NCBI GenBank assembly: GCA_963805985.1
Contig: CAWDWG010000010.1
Coordinates: forward strand, 186,001-250,000
Length of the DNA: 64,000 nucleotides
Direction: 5' to 3'
Origin: Bog-257 sp963805985
Lineage (GTDB): Bacteria; Acidobacteriota; Terriglobia; Terriglobales; Acidobacteriaceae
A program made the position numbers and the translations under genes. Within the stretch, counting starts at the first letter, position 1. Every line of letters starts with the position of its first letter. This document shows positions 1 through 8,463 of the stretch, piece after piece. The notes below the pieces were generated by a model. That model was not told the DNA's origin. It saw only the letters and a program-made list of their open reading frames with translations, and ran no database searches.

Positions 1-1557
1 GGCAGCCAGCGCGGCCCAATTCTTGTCGCGCAGCAGCGTTTGCCAGTCAGCAGCCTTGTGGTCTTCACCAACCGGCGCCTCGTCTTCGTGAGGCCGCAAG
101 CTGGCTCGGATCTCCGAGACTTCGACCTTCGCTGATTCGCGTGGCTTTTCGGGCGCCGGCTTCTCGGCAGCACGCGCTTTGGAAGTGGCTTGCACCGCAA
201 CGGCAGCAGCTCCGGCTGCTACGGCGGTCTTCTCGGCAACGCCGGCACCGTCGCGACCGCTTGTGGCCGCCGCAGGCTCGTCCGCAAAACGCAGCGGCGA
301 GGTGTCGATCGGGCAGACGTTAAACTGCGCGGGATAAGTGCTGCCGCACTTATCGCAAAACTTCATGCGCGTTGGTGTTACCGCGGCCGGAGCAGCAGCC
401 GTCGCAGCTGCGACCGCCTTCTTCTCCGGTTCTTTAGCCGGCGCCGGTGCAGCCGCCTGCCACTTCGTTGCCGGAGCGGAAGGACGAGCCGGTTCGGCGG
501 GCCGTGCTTCCTTCGCGGAACGTTCCGCAGCTTTTGCGCTGGCCGCCGGTTGAGTGGCTTGCGCGTTCACTGTAGGTGCGGGCTTCTCCTGCTGCAAAGC
601 AACGGCAGCCGCTGTGGCGGCCACTTGGGGACGAGTTGGTGCAGCCGGGACTGGAGCCGGTTTTCTGTCCGGTTGAATCGCCGGTTCGGCCGGCTTGCTT
701 TCTCTTGCCGCCGCGGGAGCTGGTACAGGGGCAGTCGCCGGCTTAGGCGCTGGAGGCGGCGCAGCAGCGGCCGCCGGTGGCGCAGCAGGTGCTGCGGGCT
801 TCGGTGCAGGAGGCGGTGGTGCGACAACGGCTGCCGGCTTTGGTGCAGACGGTGGCGGCGCGACGGCAACAGCTGGCGGCTTCGGAGCCGGTGGAATCGG
901 CGGAGGCGCCGGTCTGGCTGGCGCAGCTTCTTTGACTGGCTGAGCAACAGGCCGAGCAGCCGGAGCGGAAGCGGTTACAGGCGCTCGAGTCCCTGCCACC
1001 CAGTAACTCTCTTCCATCTCACCCGTGAAGCTTGCGACTGCGGAAAACTCTCTTTGCAGCTGATCGAGGGTCGATGCGTCGCTCTCTTCCTGCAGATTGC
1101 AAGCCCAATGCAACCACTCGCCGACATCCGGACCGGGAAGAACCTTTTCCTGGTCCTTGAGGGCCGCATCCGCGCGCAATTGAGCGACGGCTTCGTCACG
1201 CAGAGCACTCAGTGCTGAGACGCGAGATTCGAAACGATGCTTGATGCTTCCTGCTTCGAACTCGCTGGCCAGTTCCAGCAACCGCGTGCGCCGCTCTTCA
1301 TTCACTTTCTCCTGAGCGGCAGTTTCCAACTCGAAGATCAACTGGTTCAGAGCTTCCCGATTGCCCCACCTCGCACCCGCGCGTTCCGCGTTAATCAAAT
1401 CGCGAACCGCCGTTGCGTGATCCCGGGCTTCTACCAGTCTCTGACCTAATTGCTCGTCGCTAACCTCCAAACCTGCTCGCAGGCAGTCCACTTCAGATTG
1501 AAGGGCCAATAGACTGCCATCGAGTTTTTCCAGTGCAGACGAAATGGGAGAAGACAT
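1..1557 (-). CDS. coiled-coil / zinc-ribbon protein, 3' end outside window
   Basis: Open frame of 519 codons that runs off the left edge with no stop. The ATG at 1557 has an AAAGGA Shine-Dalgarno. Residues about 1-180 are charged and look helical, and they align with the protein encoded just upstream (1584-2249); both share a core reading PGPDxGEWxHWACNLQE followed by GEMEExYWV. Residues about 185-395 are an Ala/Pro/Lys-rich linker with repeated PPAPKPA-like units. Near residue 398 there is a zinc-ribbon-like motif, FCDKCGSTYPAQFNVCPID (two Cys-x2-Cys-like halves), of a type often seen beside acidobacterial kinases and envelope proteins. I do not recognise the family. No signal peptide is visible, so a cytoplasmic scaffold or sensor is only a guess. 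The C-terminus is not visible. Confidence 0.75.
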   Translation of the reverse strand, partial: MSSPISSALEKLDGSLLALQSEVDCLRAGLEVSDEQLGQRLVEARDHATAVRDLINAERAGARWGNREALNQLIFELETAAQEKVNEERRTRLLELASEFEAGSIKHRFESRVSALSALRDEAVAQLRADAALKDQEKVLPGPDVGEWLHWACNLQEESDASTLDQLQREFSAVASFTGEMEESYWVAGTRAPVTASAPAARPVAQPVKEAAPARPAPPPIPPAPKPPAVAVAPPPSAPKPAAVVAPPPPAPKPAAPAAPPAAAAAPPPAPKPATAPVPAPAAARESKPAEPAIQPDRKPAPVPAAPTRPQVAATAAAVALQQEKPAPTVNAQATQPAASAKAAERSAKEARPAEPARPSAPATKWQAAAPAPAKEPEKKAVAAATAAAPAAVTPTRMKFCDKCGSTYPAQFNVCPIDTSPLRFADEPAAATSGRDGAGVAEKTAVAAGAAAVAVQATSKARAAEKPAPEKPRESAKVEVSEIRASLRPHEDEAPVGEDHKAADWQTLLRDKNWAALAA

Positions 1558-1583
1558 ACATAGGTCCTTTCACACATTGGTTA

Positions 1584-2249
1584 TCACGCCCCGACACCCC
1601 GCCGATCCTGGGAGATCGGAGTGACGGTCTTGGAAGAGCTGATGGGACGAACCATGGGCTCGGCTGGCGCCCGGTTGCGGTCACCGGGGACCCAGTAGTT
1701 CTCTTCCATCTCACCGGCAAAGCGATCCAGCGCAGAGAAATCGCGATGTAGTTCGGCGAGGGTCGAGCTATCGTTGGACTCCTGCAGATTGCAGGCCCAG
1801 TGCACCCATTCGCCGGCATCGGGACCGGGGAGTTCCTTCTCCTGGTCTGACCGAGCGGCTTCGGTGCGCAACTGCTTGACCGCTTCCACGCGCAGAGTAT
1901 TCAACGCGGTGCTGCGGGCCTCGAAGCGATGCTTCACTCTGCCCGCTTCCAGTTCGGCGGCCAGTTCCAACAGCTTGGTGCGCCGCTGCTGGTTGCGCCG
2001 CGCCTGGGCTGCCAATTCCAACTCGTGAATCAGCATTTCCAGATCCGCGCGATCGCTCCAACTGGCGTCGGGACGTTCGGCGCGAATCAGGTCGCGCAGC
2101 ATGGCCACATTGTGACGCGCCTCCGCCAGGCTGTGGCTCAGTTGCGTCTCATCAATCTCAAGGGCGGCGCGCAGCCACTCCACCTGAGACTGAATGCTTT
2201 GCACGCTTGCATCAAGCTTCTCCAAGGCAGACCACATGAGAGAGGACAT
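1584..2249 (-). CDS. coiled-coil hypothetical protein, paralogue of downstream gene
   Basis: 221 residues. The ATG at 2249 is preceded by AAGGAG at good spacing; the open frame extends further upstream, but that part is not protein-like. The protein is mostly charged helix (LEKLDASVQSIQSQVEWLRA, later LLELAAELEAGRVKHRFEAR), consistent with a coiled coil. The C-terminal part holds the motif shared with the next gene (PGPDAGEWVHWACNLQE, then FAGEMEENYWVPGD) and ends in a short Pro-rich tail. Only 26 bp separate its stop from the next start, so the two are very likely co-transcribed and arose by tandem duplication. It lacks the long linker and zinc ribbon of its partner. The function is unknown. 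Confidence 0.75.
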   Translation of the reverse strand: MSSLMWSALEKLDASVQSIQSQVEWLRAALEIDETQLSHSLAEARHNVAMLRDLIRAERPDASWSDRADLEMLIHELELAAQARRNQQRRTKLLELAAELEAGRVKHRFEARSTALNTLRVEAVKQLRTEAARSDQEKELPGPDAGEWVHWACNLQESNDSSTLAELHRDFSALDRFAGEMEENYWVPGDRNRAPAEPMVRPISSSKTVTPISQDRRGVGA

Positions 2250-2860
2250 ACGTACTCCTTTCAGTTTTCCTCGATACCGGAATGGCTCGGCCCCGAAATA
2301 ACGTGCCCCATTTATAGGGCAATTCGTCGAGAAAGAAAATCTCTCAGTCTGCGCTGGCGGGCGCAACGTTCGTCCAGCCTGACATTTCGGACCTGCCACG
2401 GTATTGTCGCAGGAAGTAACGCGGTGTAAAGCAAAATTTATAGGCTGGTCAAGTTACGAAAGTGTCTGATAGTAACCACTTCTCCCGGTACAAGGTAACC
2501 AATTGGTGGGCTGTTAGTGAATTAAATTATTGATAATAAAAGATTTTTATCGATTCCAGGCCCTGCCGAAGGTAATACATTTCGAGGTACGGGCCTGAAA
2601 CTTGAGGTAGCGCCGGGAAGCGCAGCCCTCCTCCCGTCAAGCAGTTGCGGGCCTTGCGACGAGTTACGACCACTAACCGGATCCAGCCGAAGCGGCCTGC
2701 AACCGCAAATGGAGGCGCACGCGCTCACTTCCATCGCCAGTATTCAAAACCAAGAGAACAGCTCCTCTAGCCTGTGGCACAATTAGAGTAGGCGTCCAAC
2801 TGAAAACACCGCGGCCGCCGCAGGCTTTTGCATTATGTCCCGGCCCACAATTCAAACAGG
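2250..2860. other. intergenic region, AT-rich upstream of the coiled-coil pair
   Basis: No convincing gene. The stretch 2420-2560 is markedly AT-rich compared with its surroundings (runs such as ttattgataataaaagattt) and lies upstream of the minus-strand pair, so it probably holds their promoter. A TATAAA-like box lies near 2436 on the minus strand. I cannot fix a -35 element. Confidence 0.3.
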
Positions 2861-2895
2861 AAAAAACCCACCCTTTGTCACCAGAGGGGTGGGTT
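2861..2895 (-). terminator. intrinsic terminator of the LamG protein gene
   Basis: Read on the minus strand, AACCCACCCC and GGGTGGGTT form a stem of about 9 bp with a short loop, followed immediately by a run of six T. It lies about 80 bp after the stop of the secreted protein gene. Confidence 0.75.
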
Positions 2896-2974
2896 CGCAA
2901 ATGTTGGGAGAACCGTGGACTATTGACATCGAACTAATTGCGACGTTCCGCTTCCGCAGATTCTCCCGTAGCTA

Positions 2975-4630
2975 TCATTTGCACTTTCCCGCCGAGCCGG
3001 CATTAAACAGCGCCTGCACCTCGGTCGCGTTCAGTGCCCGATTGAAGATTTCCAGTTCATCCAAACTACCCTTGAAGAATTCCCCACCTCCCAAGCCTGC
3101 CTCCTGCGTGCCGATAAAGAGCGGGACGCCGGTGGAGCTCAACGAAAAATTGTCGTAGGTGGAGGGATCGAACGTCCCAACAGCATTCCCGTCCAAGTAC
3201 CAGGTTCCGCACGCGGTGCCGCAAGAGGACGAGCTTCTATCGGCCGTGACTGCTACCAGGTGCCATTTATTGTCGGCCGGAACAGCGGTGGTCGACACGT
3301 AATTGGTGTAGTTGCTGTTATTACCCAACTGCAGCCCCAGCAGGTCCTTATACAGGAAGAACTGAAATCCTTGAATCGGGGTGCTCTCCCGCTTATCAAC
3401 CAGCGACACTACGCCCTGGTTCAGGCTGCTGATTTTCACCCAGACGTCGATGGACAAGTCCTGGTTCGCGCCGATATTCAAGTAGGTTTGATCTGGAGCT
3501 CCCAGGTAATTAGTGGTCCCATTGAAGGACAACGCACCCGATACTTCTCCGGCAATGCTCAAAGGTGTGCCGTGAGCGGTGGCAGTGTTGTTGTTGGCCA
3601 CATCCGGCTGCGAAGTGTTGGTGGCAGTACTGGCAACATCCAGGGGATACCATGCAATCATGTTGCTCGGCGGGGCAAGACATGCCGACAGGAAGGCGAA
3701 GCCGCCCGCGCCGTAGGTGCTATTCCCATTCTGGCCATTGAAATCGATCTGAAAGTTAAGGCCGCCTACTTCCGTCGCGTTGCCAGTTGTGAAATCGAAC
3801 TTCGCGAACCCAGCGTTGTTGCTGTTGGATTGATGGTCGTAGACAACATAAAGAGTACCTGACGGATCGAAACCAATTTCCTGAAAGTTGTTGATGCCGC
3901 CGGTGTGGTTGTAGGGGAAGCTGACACTTCCGTCCTTGGTGCTGAGAATCACGACGTCATCGATATTTCGATCGCTTCCATAAAGAACGCCGCTGGCAGA
4001 ATACGCCACGCCCAGAATCTGTTGTGCGTACTGCTGCCCGCCGGAGTTGTAAGTGGTGTGGCCTACGAGCGTCTGCGTCGGCAGCAGCGGGTTGGCAACG
4101 TTGATGAGGATCAGCTCGTTATTTCCATAAGCATTTACTGCGTAGAAGTTGTTCTGTCCATCGGGAGCCAGGCCGCTCCATTCGTTTTGGATCGAACCCT
4201 GGGGCCAGTACGGTAGCGTGAGCAGCGGAGTGAATGCGCCGGTGCTCACACTCACGCTCCCGAAGATCCCCTGCGCCGTAATTCCGTACAGCATGTTGTT
4301 GTAGTTATCGAACGCCAGTCCGCGGATTTCGGCGTTATATTCTGGCGTTCCTACTGGCGTCGCGGTGAATTGGCCGCCGGTGGCAGGGAATGTGAAAGAC
4401 ATCAGCGTGTTCGTGTCGCATGCTGGATTTGTTTTACAGATATTGTCTTGCCTCATCATGTAAACCGTCTGTGCGGCCGCCGAAAGGGCCATGGTGAAAA
4501 CCATCGCGATGAATACAGCTAGTTTCAGTGTGGTGGAGCTCTTGCTTTTCATGCGGTCCTCTTTCTGGAACATAGCTTGGGGTTGAACGGCGAGTGCGCT
4601 GGCATGGTGTTTGCTAATCTGGGTTTTCAT
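2975..4630 (-). CDS. secreted LamG-domain protein
   Basis: 551 residues from the ATG at 4630, chosen for its perfect AAGGAGGT ribosome site. A second in-frame ATG at 4552 has AGAGGA and begins a textbook Sec signal peptide (KLAVFIAMVFTMALSAAAQ), so translation may also start there; otherwise the signal carries a 26-residue extension. The middle of the protein has repeated GLAFDNYNNMLYGIT / GVAYSASGVLYGSD / GFDPSGTLYVVYD blades typical of a beta-propeller. The last ~220 residues match the concanavalin-like LamG fold (MIAWYPLD, GALSFNGTTNYL, DVWVKI, GSLDELEIFNRALNATEV). Acidobacteria carry many such secreted proteins; the ligand cannot be told. It lies downstream of two small genes on the same strand. 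Confidence 0.8.
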   Translation of the reverse strand: MKTQISKHHASALAVQPQAMFQKEDRMKSKSSTTLKLAVFIAMVFTMALSAAAQTVYMMRQDNICKTNPACDTNTLMSFTFPATGGQFTATPVGTPEYNAEIRGLAFDNYNNMLYGITAQGIFGSVSVSTGAFTPLLTLPYWPQGSIQNEWSGLAPDGQNNFYAVNAYGNNELILINVANPLLPTQTLVGHTTYNSGGQQYAQQILGVAYSASGVLYGSDRNIDDVVILSTKDGSVSFPYNHTGGINNFQEIGFDPSGTLYVVYDHQSNSNNAGFAKFDFTTGNATEVGGLNFQIDFNGQNGNSTYGAGGFAFLSACLAPPSNMIAWYPLDVASTATNTSQPDVANNNTATAHGTPLSIAGEVSGALSFNGTTNYLGAPDQTYLNIGANQDLSIDVWVKISSLNQGVVSLVDKRESTPIQGFQFFLYKDLLGLQLGNNSNYTNYVSTTAVPADNKWHLVAVTADRSSSSCGTACGTWYLDGNAVGTFDPSTYDNFSLSSTGVPLFIGTQEAGLGGGEFFKGSLDELEIFNRALNATEVQALFNAGSAGKCK

Positions 4631-4728
4631 AGTGACCTCCTTGTGGTCATGGTTGTGGCGGCGATGTTTGGTGGAAGACGGGAGCAACTTCACCGCGCAG
4701 TTGTTCCTTACTTAAGTGGTTTGCCTTC

Positions 4729-5010
4729 CTAGAGCCTCACTGCCAGCGCCATCAGGTTCTTCGACCGGTACCGTCTGAGGGTCAGAATCAGCGTCAGGAA
4801 CGGCCCCAGCGTCAATGGCGCACGGGAAGCAGGCTCGGTCGCGTGGAGTGTTTCGGCACTCGTGGCGGAGGGGCGGTAGTGCGAGGCCAAACTCCCGGCC
4901 GATTCCGACCGGAGGGCGGCACGCGCAGCTTTGTTCCGCTTCGACGACAAAATCAGCGTCAGGAATGGCCCTAGCATCTTTGCTTTGCTGTTAGTCGTTT
5001 GCGATGGCAT
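4729..5010 (-). CDS. small protein with a duplicated LGPFLTLIL motif
   Basis: 93 residues. The ATG at 5010 follows AAAGGAGGTCACC, one of the strongest ribosome sites in the window and nearly identical to that of the next gene. The sequence has no family I recognise. It contains the hydrophobic motif LGPFLTLIL twice, at residues about 13-21 and 68-76, each followed by basic residues (SSKRNKAAR and TLRRYRSKN). The DNA of the two copies is also similar, so this looks like an internal duplication. The spacer is Ser/Ala/Thr-rich. There is no cysteine. A membrane-active or precursor peptide is possible, but nothing proves it. Confidence 0.6.
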   Translation of the reverse strand: MPSQTTNSKAKMLGPFLTLILSSKRNKAARAALRSESAGSLASHYRPSATSAETLHATEPASRAPLTLGPFLTLILTLRRYRSKNLMALAVRL

Positions 5011-5073
5011 GGTGACCTCCTTTTCTTGGAAACCTTGCGATGTGCCTGTCCGATCTATCCCCTGTGAACATGG

Positions 5074-5091
5074 CCCGCCTGTTTCGGCGGG
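5074..5091 (-). promoter_or_regulatory. GC hairpin between two small genes
   Basis: Six-base arms CCCGCC / GGCGGG around a 6-nt loop, located between the stop of the 37-residue gene and the next start. It has no T-tract, so it may be an RNA-processing or attenuation structure rather than a terminator. Confidence 0.3.
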
Positions 5092-5100
5092 TGGCTTCGC

Positions 5101-5214
5101 TCAACGAACGAACGTTTCGAGCTGCTGCCCGATCTCTTGCAGTGGCGGCGAAATCAAGATCATGTAGACCGCGACGATCAACGTGCCGGCGATGGCTGCG
5201 AGTGATACCTTCAT
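5101..5214 (-). CDS. 37-residue single-span membrane peptide
   Basis: ATG at 5214 with AGGAGA upstream; TGA at 5101-5103. The product begins MKVSLAAIAGTLIVAVYMIL and continues with a short polar tail (SPPLQEIGQQLETFVR). About 18 hydrophobic residues form one predicted membrane span, or an uncleaved signal. It is the first gene of the minus-strand group with the 93-residue and LamG proteins. The strong ribosome site, clean stop and conserved orientation support a real gene, but no homology can be claimed. Confidence 0.5.
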   Translation of the reverse strand: MKVSLAAIAGTLIVAVYMILISPPLQEIGQQLETFVR

Positions 5215-5234
5215 GGCGTCTTCTCCTGTGAGCC

Positions 5235-5264
5235 CCAGAGGCGGGAGGTTTCGCCCACCTCTGG
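5235..5264 (-). promoter_or_regulatory. 5'-UTR hairpin
   Basis: Inverted arms CCAGAGG / CCTCTGG, with a further inner GGG/CCC pairing, about 20 nt upstream of the 37-residue gene. Probably a leader RNA structure; the role is unknown. Confidence 0.3.
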
Positions 5265-5328
5265 AAGCTTCGCCCTGGAAGCGGGTCGATCAAGCTCGGC
5301 TCAATTTCCCGCTTCGTGAGGCACAATG

Positions 5329-5347
5329 CGCCCGATCGCATCGGGCG
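5329..5347. promoter_or_regulatory. palindrome in the divergent intergenic region
   Basis: Perfect 8-bp arms CGCCCGAT / ATCGGGCG around a 3-bp centre, between the small-protein group and the divergent winged-helix regulator. The position fits an operator, but a hairpin is equally possible. Confidence 0.35.
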
Positions 5348-5476
5348 ATCAATACTTGGGAGGTCAATTGGAGATCAGTTCCGTGTCAGTTCGAGGTAAT
5401 CGTCTAAGCAGCTGATAAATCGCTGGTTAGTTGCAGATATCAGCAAAGAAAAGCAGGTTTTTAGGCAGCACCGATA

Positions 5477-5503
5477 TATAATTCGGCCCAACTTGGCAAG
5501 GAG
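5477..5503 (+). promoter_or_regulatory. putative -10 box and ribosome site of the regulator gene
   Basis: TATAAT at 5477-5482 matches a sigma-70 -10 box, and AAGGAG at 5498-5503 lies 6 nt before the TTG start at 5510. No clear -35 was found. Confidence 0.45.
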
Positions 5504-5509
5504 TCGTGC

Positions 5510-7963
5510 TTGGGCGCCACGCAGAAGCTTCTCCGCTTCGGAGTTTTCGAGCTAAATCTCGATTCGGAAGAGATCCGCAAGGACGGGACCCCCATCAAAC
5601 TTGCGCCTCAGCCGTTTCGATTGTTGGCCCTGCTTGCCAGCAATGCCGGCCAAGTCGTAACCCGGGAGGAAATTCAGAAGCAAATCTGGGGCGATGACAC
5701 CTTCGTAGATTTTGAGCACGGGATGAACCAGTGCATCAAGCAGATCAGAGGCGTGCTCAACGACAGTGCCGACCGGCCGGTTTACGTAGAGACAATTCCG
5801 CGCCGTGGCTATCGTTTTCTTGCACCGGTGGTTTCAAAAACCATCTCTATGGCCCCGGCTGTAGTGGAATCACCTTCCAGCATCAGACTGACACCGGTGG
5901 TCGCCACCGCCAGTTCGGCCCCAGGTTCGGGGTCGGAGGCCGCACCTGCGAGCGCTCCACAAACCGTGGCCACTACACCTTCGAGCGCAGCTGCCGTCGC
6001 GCCGGCGCTGGAGAGTGCTCCCAGTCGTCAGGTTGGCCGCCGCGCGCACTTGCGCCGTGCGCTCCTGGTCGCGGCAGCTTGCATTCCTATCATCGTGATC
6101 GGCATGTACTGGAGCACACGCAAGGTTTCGGCGCTCAATGAGAAGGACACGATCGTAGTCGCCGACTTCCATAACCACACCGCCGACAAGGTGTTCGACG
6201 ACACCTTAAAGACGGCCTTGTCCTTCCAGCTGGAACAATCTCCATTCCTGAACGTCCTCTCCGATCAGCGCGCAGCCACGGCTCTACGGTTGATGGATCG
6301 CCCGGTGGAACAGCCCGTGATCGGGGAAGTCGCACGGGAACTTTGCCTGCGCACCAATAGCAAAGCGGTAGTGGCGGGCTCGATTGCAGCCGTGGGTGAG
6401 CATTATCTGATCGAATTGAAAGCCACAAACTGCCAGACAGGAGATACGCTGGCCAGCGCCGAGGCGGAGGCCGAGAGCCTGAACAAGGTACTGACCGCAC
6501 TCCAACAGGCCAGCAATCGGTTGCGGACGAGTTTAGGGGAGTCGCTGGCTTCAGTCAGGAAATTCGACCAGCCTCTGGAAGAAGCAACGACGTCGTCCCT
6601 GGACGCGCTGCAATCGTTCACTGAAGGACGAAAGATACAGGTCCAGGCTGGCGGGCAGGCTGCCATTCCCTATTTCAAGCGTGCCATCGAGCTCGATCCC
6701 AGTTTCGCTATGGCGTACCTCGATCTCGGGCTCGCTTATTCCAACCTGAACGAAACCAAGTTGGCGTTCCAAAACCTTCAGCAAGCCTACGAGCTAAGAA
6801 GTCGACTGAGCCAGCGAGAACGGTTGGGGATTGAGGCGCACTATTACGGCCTGGCTACCGGTGACTTGGGAAAGGCCATCCAGGTTGCAACCGAATGGTC
6901 GCAGAGCTACCCGGGAGATTATGTACCTCGCGCGAACCTGGCGTCCTTTAATATTCCGCTCGGCCAATACGAAAAGGCCGCGGCTGAAATGCGGGAGTCC
7001 CTTCGTCTGGCACCCGCCGACGTTGATTTTTCCAACCTCATAGGCATCTACGTAGCGCTAAACCAACTGGACAAGGCTGAGGCTGTCCTCGAGGAATTGC
7101 GCGCCCGCAAACGAGACGGCCCTTACATGCCGTACGAGTATTGGTACTGTCTCGCATTCTTGAAAAATGACAACGCGACGATGGCCCGGCTCCTGGCGGG
7201 GGCAATGGGCACCGGCTTCGAGGGTACGATGCTTTCCGTCCAGTCTGACACCGATGCCTTTCGGGGCAACTTTGCAGCTGCCCGCGAGTTGTCTCAGCGT
7301 GCCGTGGAATCCTCGAGGCGGGCGGGCGCGGCGGAGATGGCTGGCGCATGGAGAGCGAATGAAGCTCTGCGCGAAGCCGAGGTCGGCAATTTCGCCAGGG
7401 CGCGGCAGCGGGCGGCGGAAGCGCTGGCTTTGAGCGACGGGCAATCCGTCAGAATTCTGGCTGCCCTTGCTTTGGCACGAGCTGGAGACATCGCTCAGGC
7501 ACAGAAGCTCGCCGCACAACTGGATCGGGAGGCGCCGGAGAATACGATCGTGCAAGGTTATTGGTTGCCATCAATTGTAGCTGCAACCGAACTTAGCAAC
7601 CGTAGTCCTGATCGAGCCGTCACCGCGCTGGAATCGGCTGCGTCTTATGAACTGGGAAGTCAGGGGCCGTTTGAACTCGGACCGATGTATCCCATCTATC
7701 TGCGCGGGGTAGCTTTCCTGCAGGTGGGAAACGCGCAGGCAGCTGCAGCAGAATTTCAAAAGATGATTGACCAGCCAGGAATCGCAGGTAACTTCGTACT
7801 GGCTGCACTGGCCCATCTGCAGTTAGCCCGCGCTGAGGCGATGATGGGCAACAAAGCCGCCGCTAGCCAGGCATACCACGACTTCCTTACCCTCTGGAAG
7901 GATGCTGACCCCGACCTCCCCATTTACCAGCAAGCCAAAGCCGAGCAGGCCAAGCTGCAATAG
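5510..7963 (+). CDS. winged-helix / TPR membrane transcriptional regulator (CadC-like)
   Basis: 817 residues from a TTG start with AAGGAG 6 nt upstream. Residues 1-105 are an OmpR/PhoB-type winged helix (PFRLLALLASNAGQVVTREE, ending YVETIPRRGYRFLAPV). An Ala/Pro/Ser-rich linker follows, then one membrane helix near 180-202 (ALLVAAACIPIIVIGMYW). Residues about 210-340 contain a segment reading DTIVVADFHNHTADKVFDDT, like the FlgO-type domain found in similar proteins. From about 365 to the end are TPR-like repeats (IPYFKRAIELDPSFAMAYLD). The DNA-binding end would be cytoplasmic and the TPR end periplasmic. This architecture is common in Acidobacteria. It is divergent from the small-protein group and may control it; that is inference. 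Confidence 0.85.
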   Translation: MGATQKLLRFGVFELNLDSEEIRKDGTPIKLAPQPFRLLALLASNAGQVVTREEIQKQIWGDDTFVDFEHGMNQCIKQIRGVLNDSADRPVYVETIPRRGYRFLAPVVSKTISMAPAVVESPSSIRLTPVVATASSAPGSGSEAAPASAPQTVATTPSSAAAVAPALESAPSRQVGRRAHLRRALLVAAACIPIIVIGMYWSTRKVSALNEKDTIVVADFHNHTADKVFDDTLKTALSFQLEQSPFLNVLSDQRAATALRLMDRPVEQPVIGEVARELCLRTNSKAVVAGSIAAVGEHYLIELKATNCQTGDTLASAEAEAESLNKVLTALQQASNRLRTSLGESLASVRKFDQPLEEATTSSLDALQSFTEGRKIQVQAGGQAAIPYFKRAIELDPSFAMAYLDLGLAYSNLNETKLAFQNLQQAYELRSRLSQRERLGIEAHYYGLATGDLGKAIQVATEWSQSYPGDYVPRANLASFNIPLGQYEKAAAEMRESLRLAPADVDFSNLIGIYVALNQLDKAEAVLEELRARKRDGPYMPYEYWYCLAFLKNDNATMARLLAGAMGTGFEGTMLSVQSDTDAFRGNFAAARELSQRAVESSRRAGAAEMAGAWRANEALREAEVGNFARARQRAAEALALSDGQSVRILAALALARAGDIAQAQKLAAQLDREAPENTIVQGYWLPSIVAATELSNRSPDRAVTALESAASYELGSQGPFELGPMYPIYLRGVAFLQVGNAQAAAAEFQKMIDQPGIAGNFVLAALAHLQLARAEAMMGNKAAASQAYHDFLTLWKDADPDLPIYQQAKAEQAKLQ

Positions 7964-7975
7964 AACCGATTCGCC

Positions 7976-8002
7976 TGCGAAACGCGGTAGTTTCGTTTTT
8001 GT
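7976..8002 (+). terminator. intrinsic terminator after the regulator gene
   Basis: Stem CGAAAC / GTTTCG with a 6-nt loop followed by TTTTT, about 15 bp past the stop. Confidence 0.65.
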
Positions 8003-8097
8003 ATTCTTGCCGAGCAAAAGGCTTTCACATCTGAATGCAAATTCACGCGTTCGAAGTCCTCGGGAGTTATGTCCCAGAGATTGGTCTATAACGCTCG

Positions 8098-8330
8098 GCC
8101 CTGAGGATCCATCGGGACTCTATCTCTCCACTCTTTACCAGGCGCCGATCGCCAGCAATGCGATGCAAACACCTGTCCAAGGCTCAGTGCTGACGGTAAG
8201 CTCTGATAGCTCAGCCAACGACTCCCCGACGACGGAGTTTTATGGTGATCCTCGGGATTGGCTCTTCCTCAGCGTTTCACGTCCACGTGGGGGTGCCAAT
8301 GCGGTTGCCGGATGCTGGCCGACTTATTAA
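8098..8330 (+). pseudogene. possible remnant of a secreted repeat-type protein
   Basis: An open frame here reads GLYLSTLYQAPIASNAM, then QGSVLTVSSDSS and TTEFYGDPRDWLFLSVS before a TAA. This resembles the C-terminal part of secreted acidobacterial proteins that carry TEFYNGTTDWLFxSV-like segments (from memory, not searched). No start or ribosome site fits, and the frame upstream is not protein-like. Probably a truncated relic; a chance frame cannot be excluded. Confidence 0.35.
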
Positions 8331-8463
8331 GATGCCAAAAGGGTTTACAAGAAGACCGTAAGGGGATGGGCCCGCCACGCCAAACAACAACTACATAACG
8401 CCAGGCGGCCTGCAGCGCCTCAAAGATGAGCACCGGTTTCTGCTCACCCGGGAACGCCCGGCC

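Noticed and set aside
190..1218. 342-residue plus-strand frame rich in Arg, Ser, Gly and Cys
   Set aside because: It is antisense to the Pro/Ala-rich part of the minus-strand protein; its composition reflects the repetitive codons of that gene, and the minus-strand frame has a good ribosome site and a paralogue.
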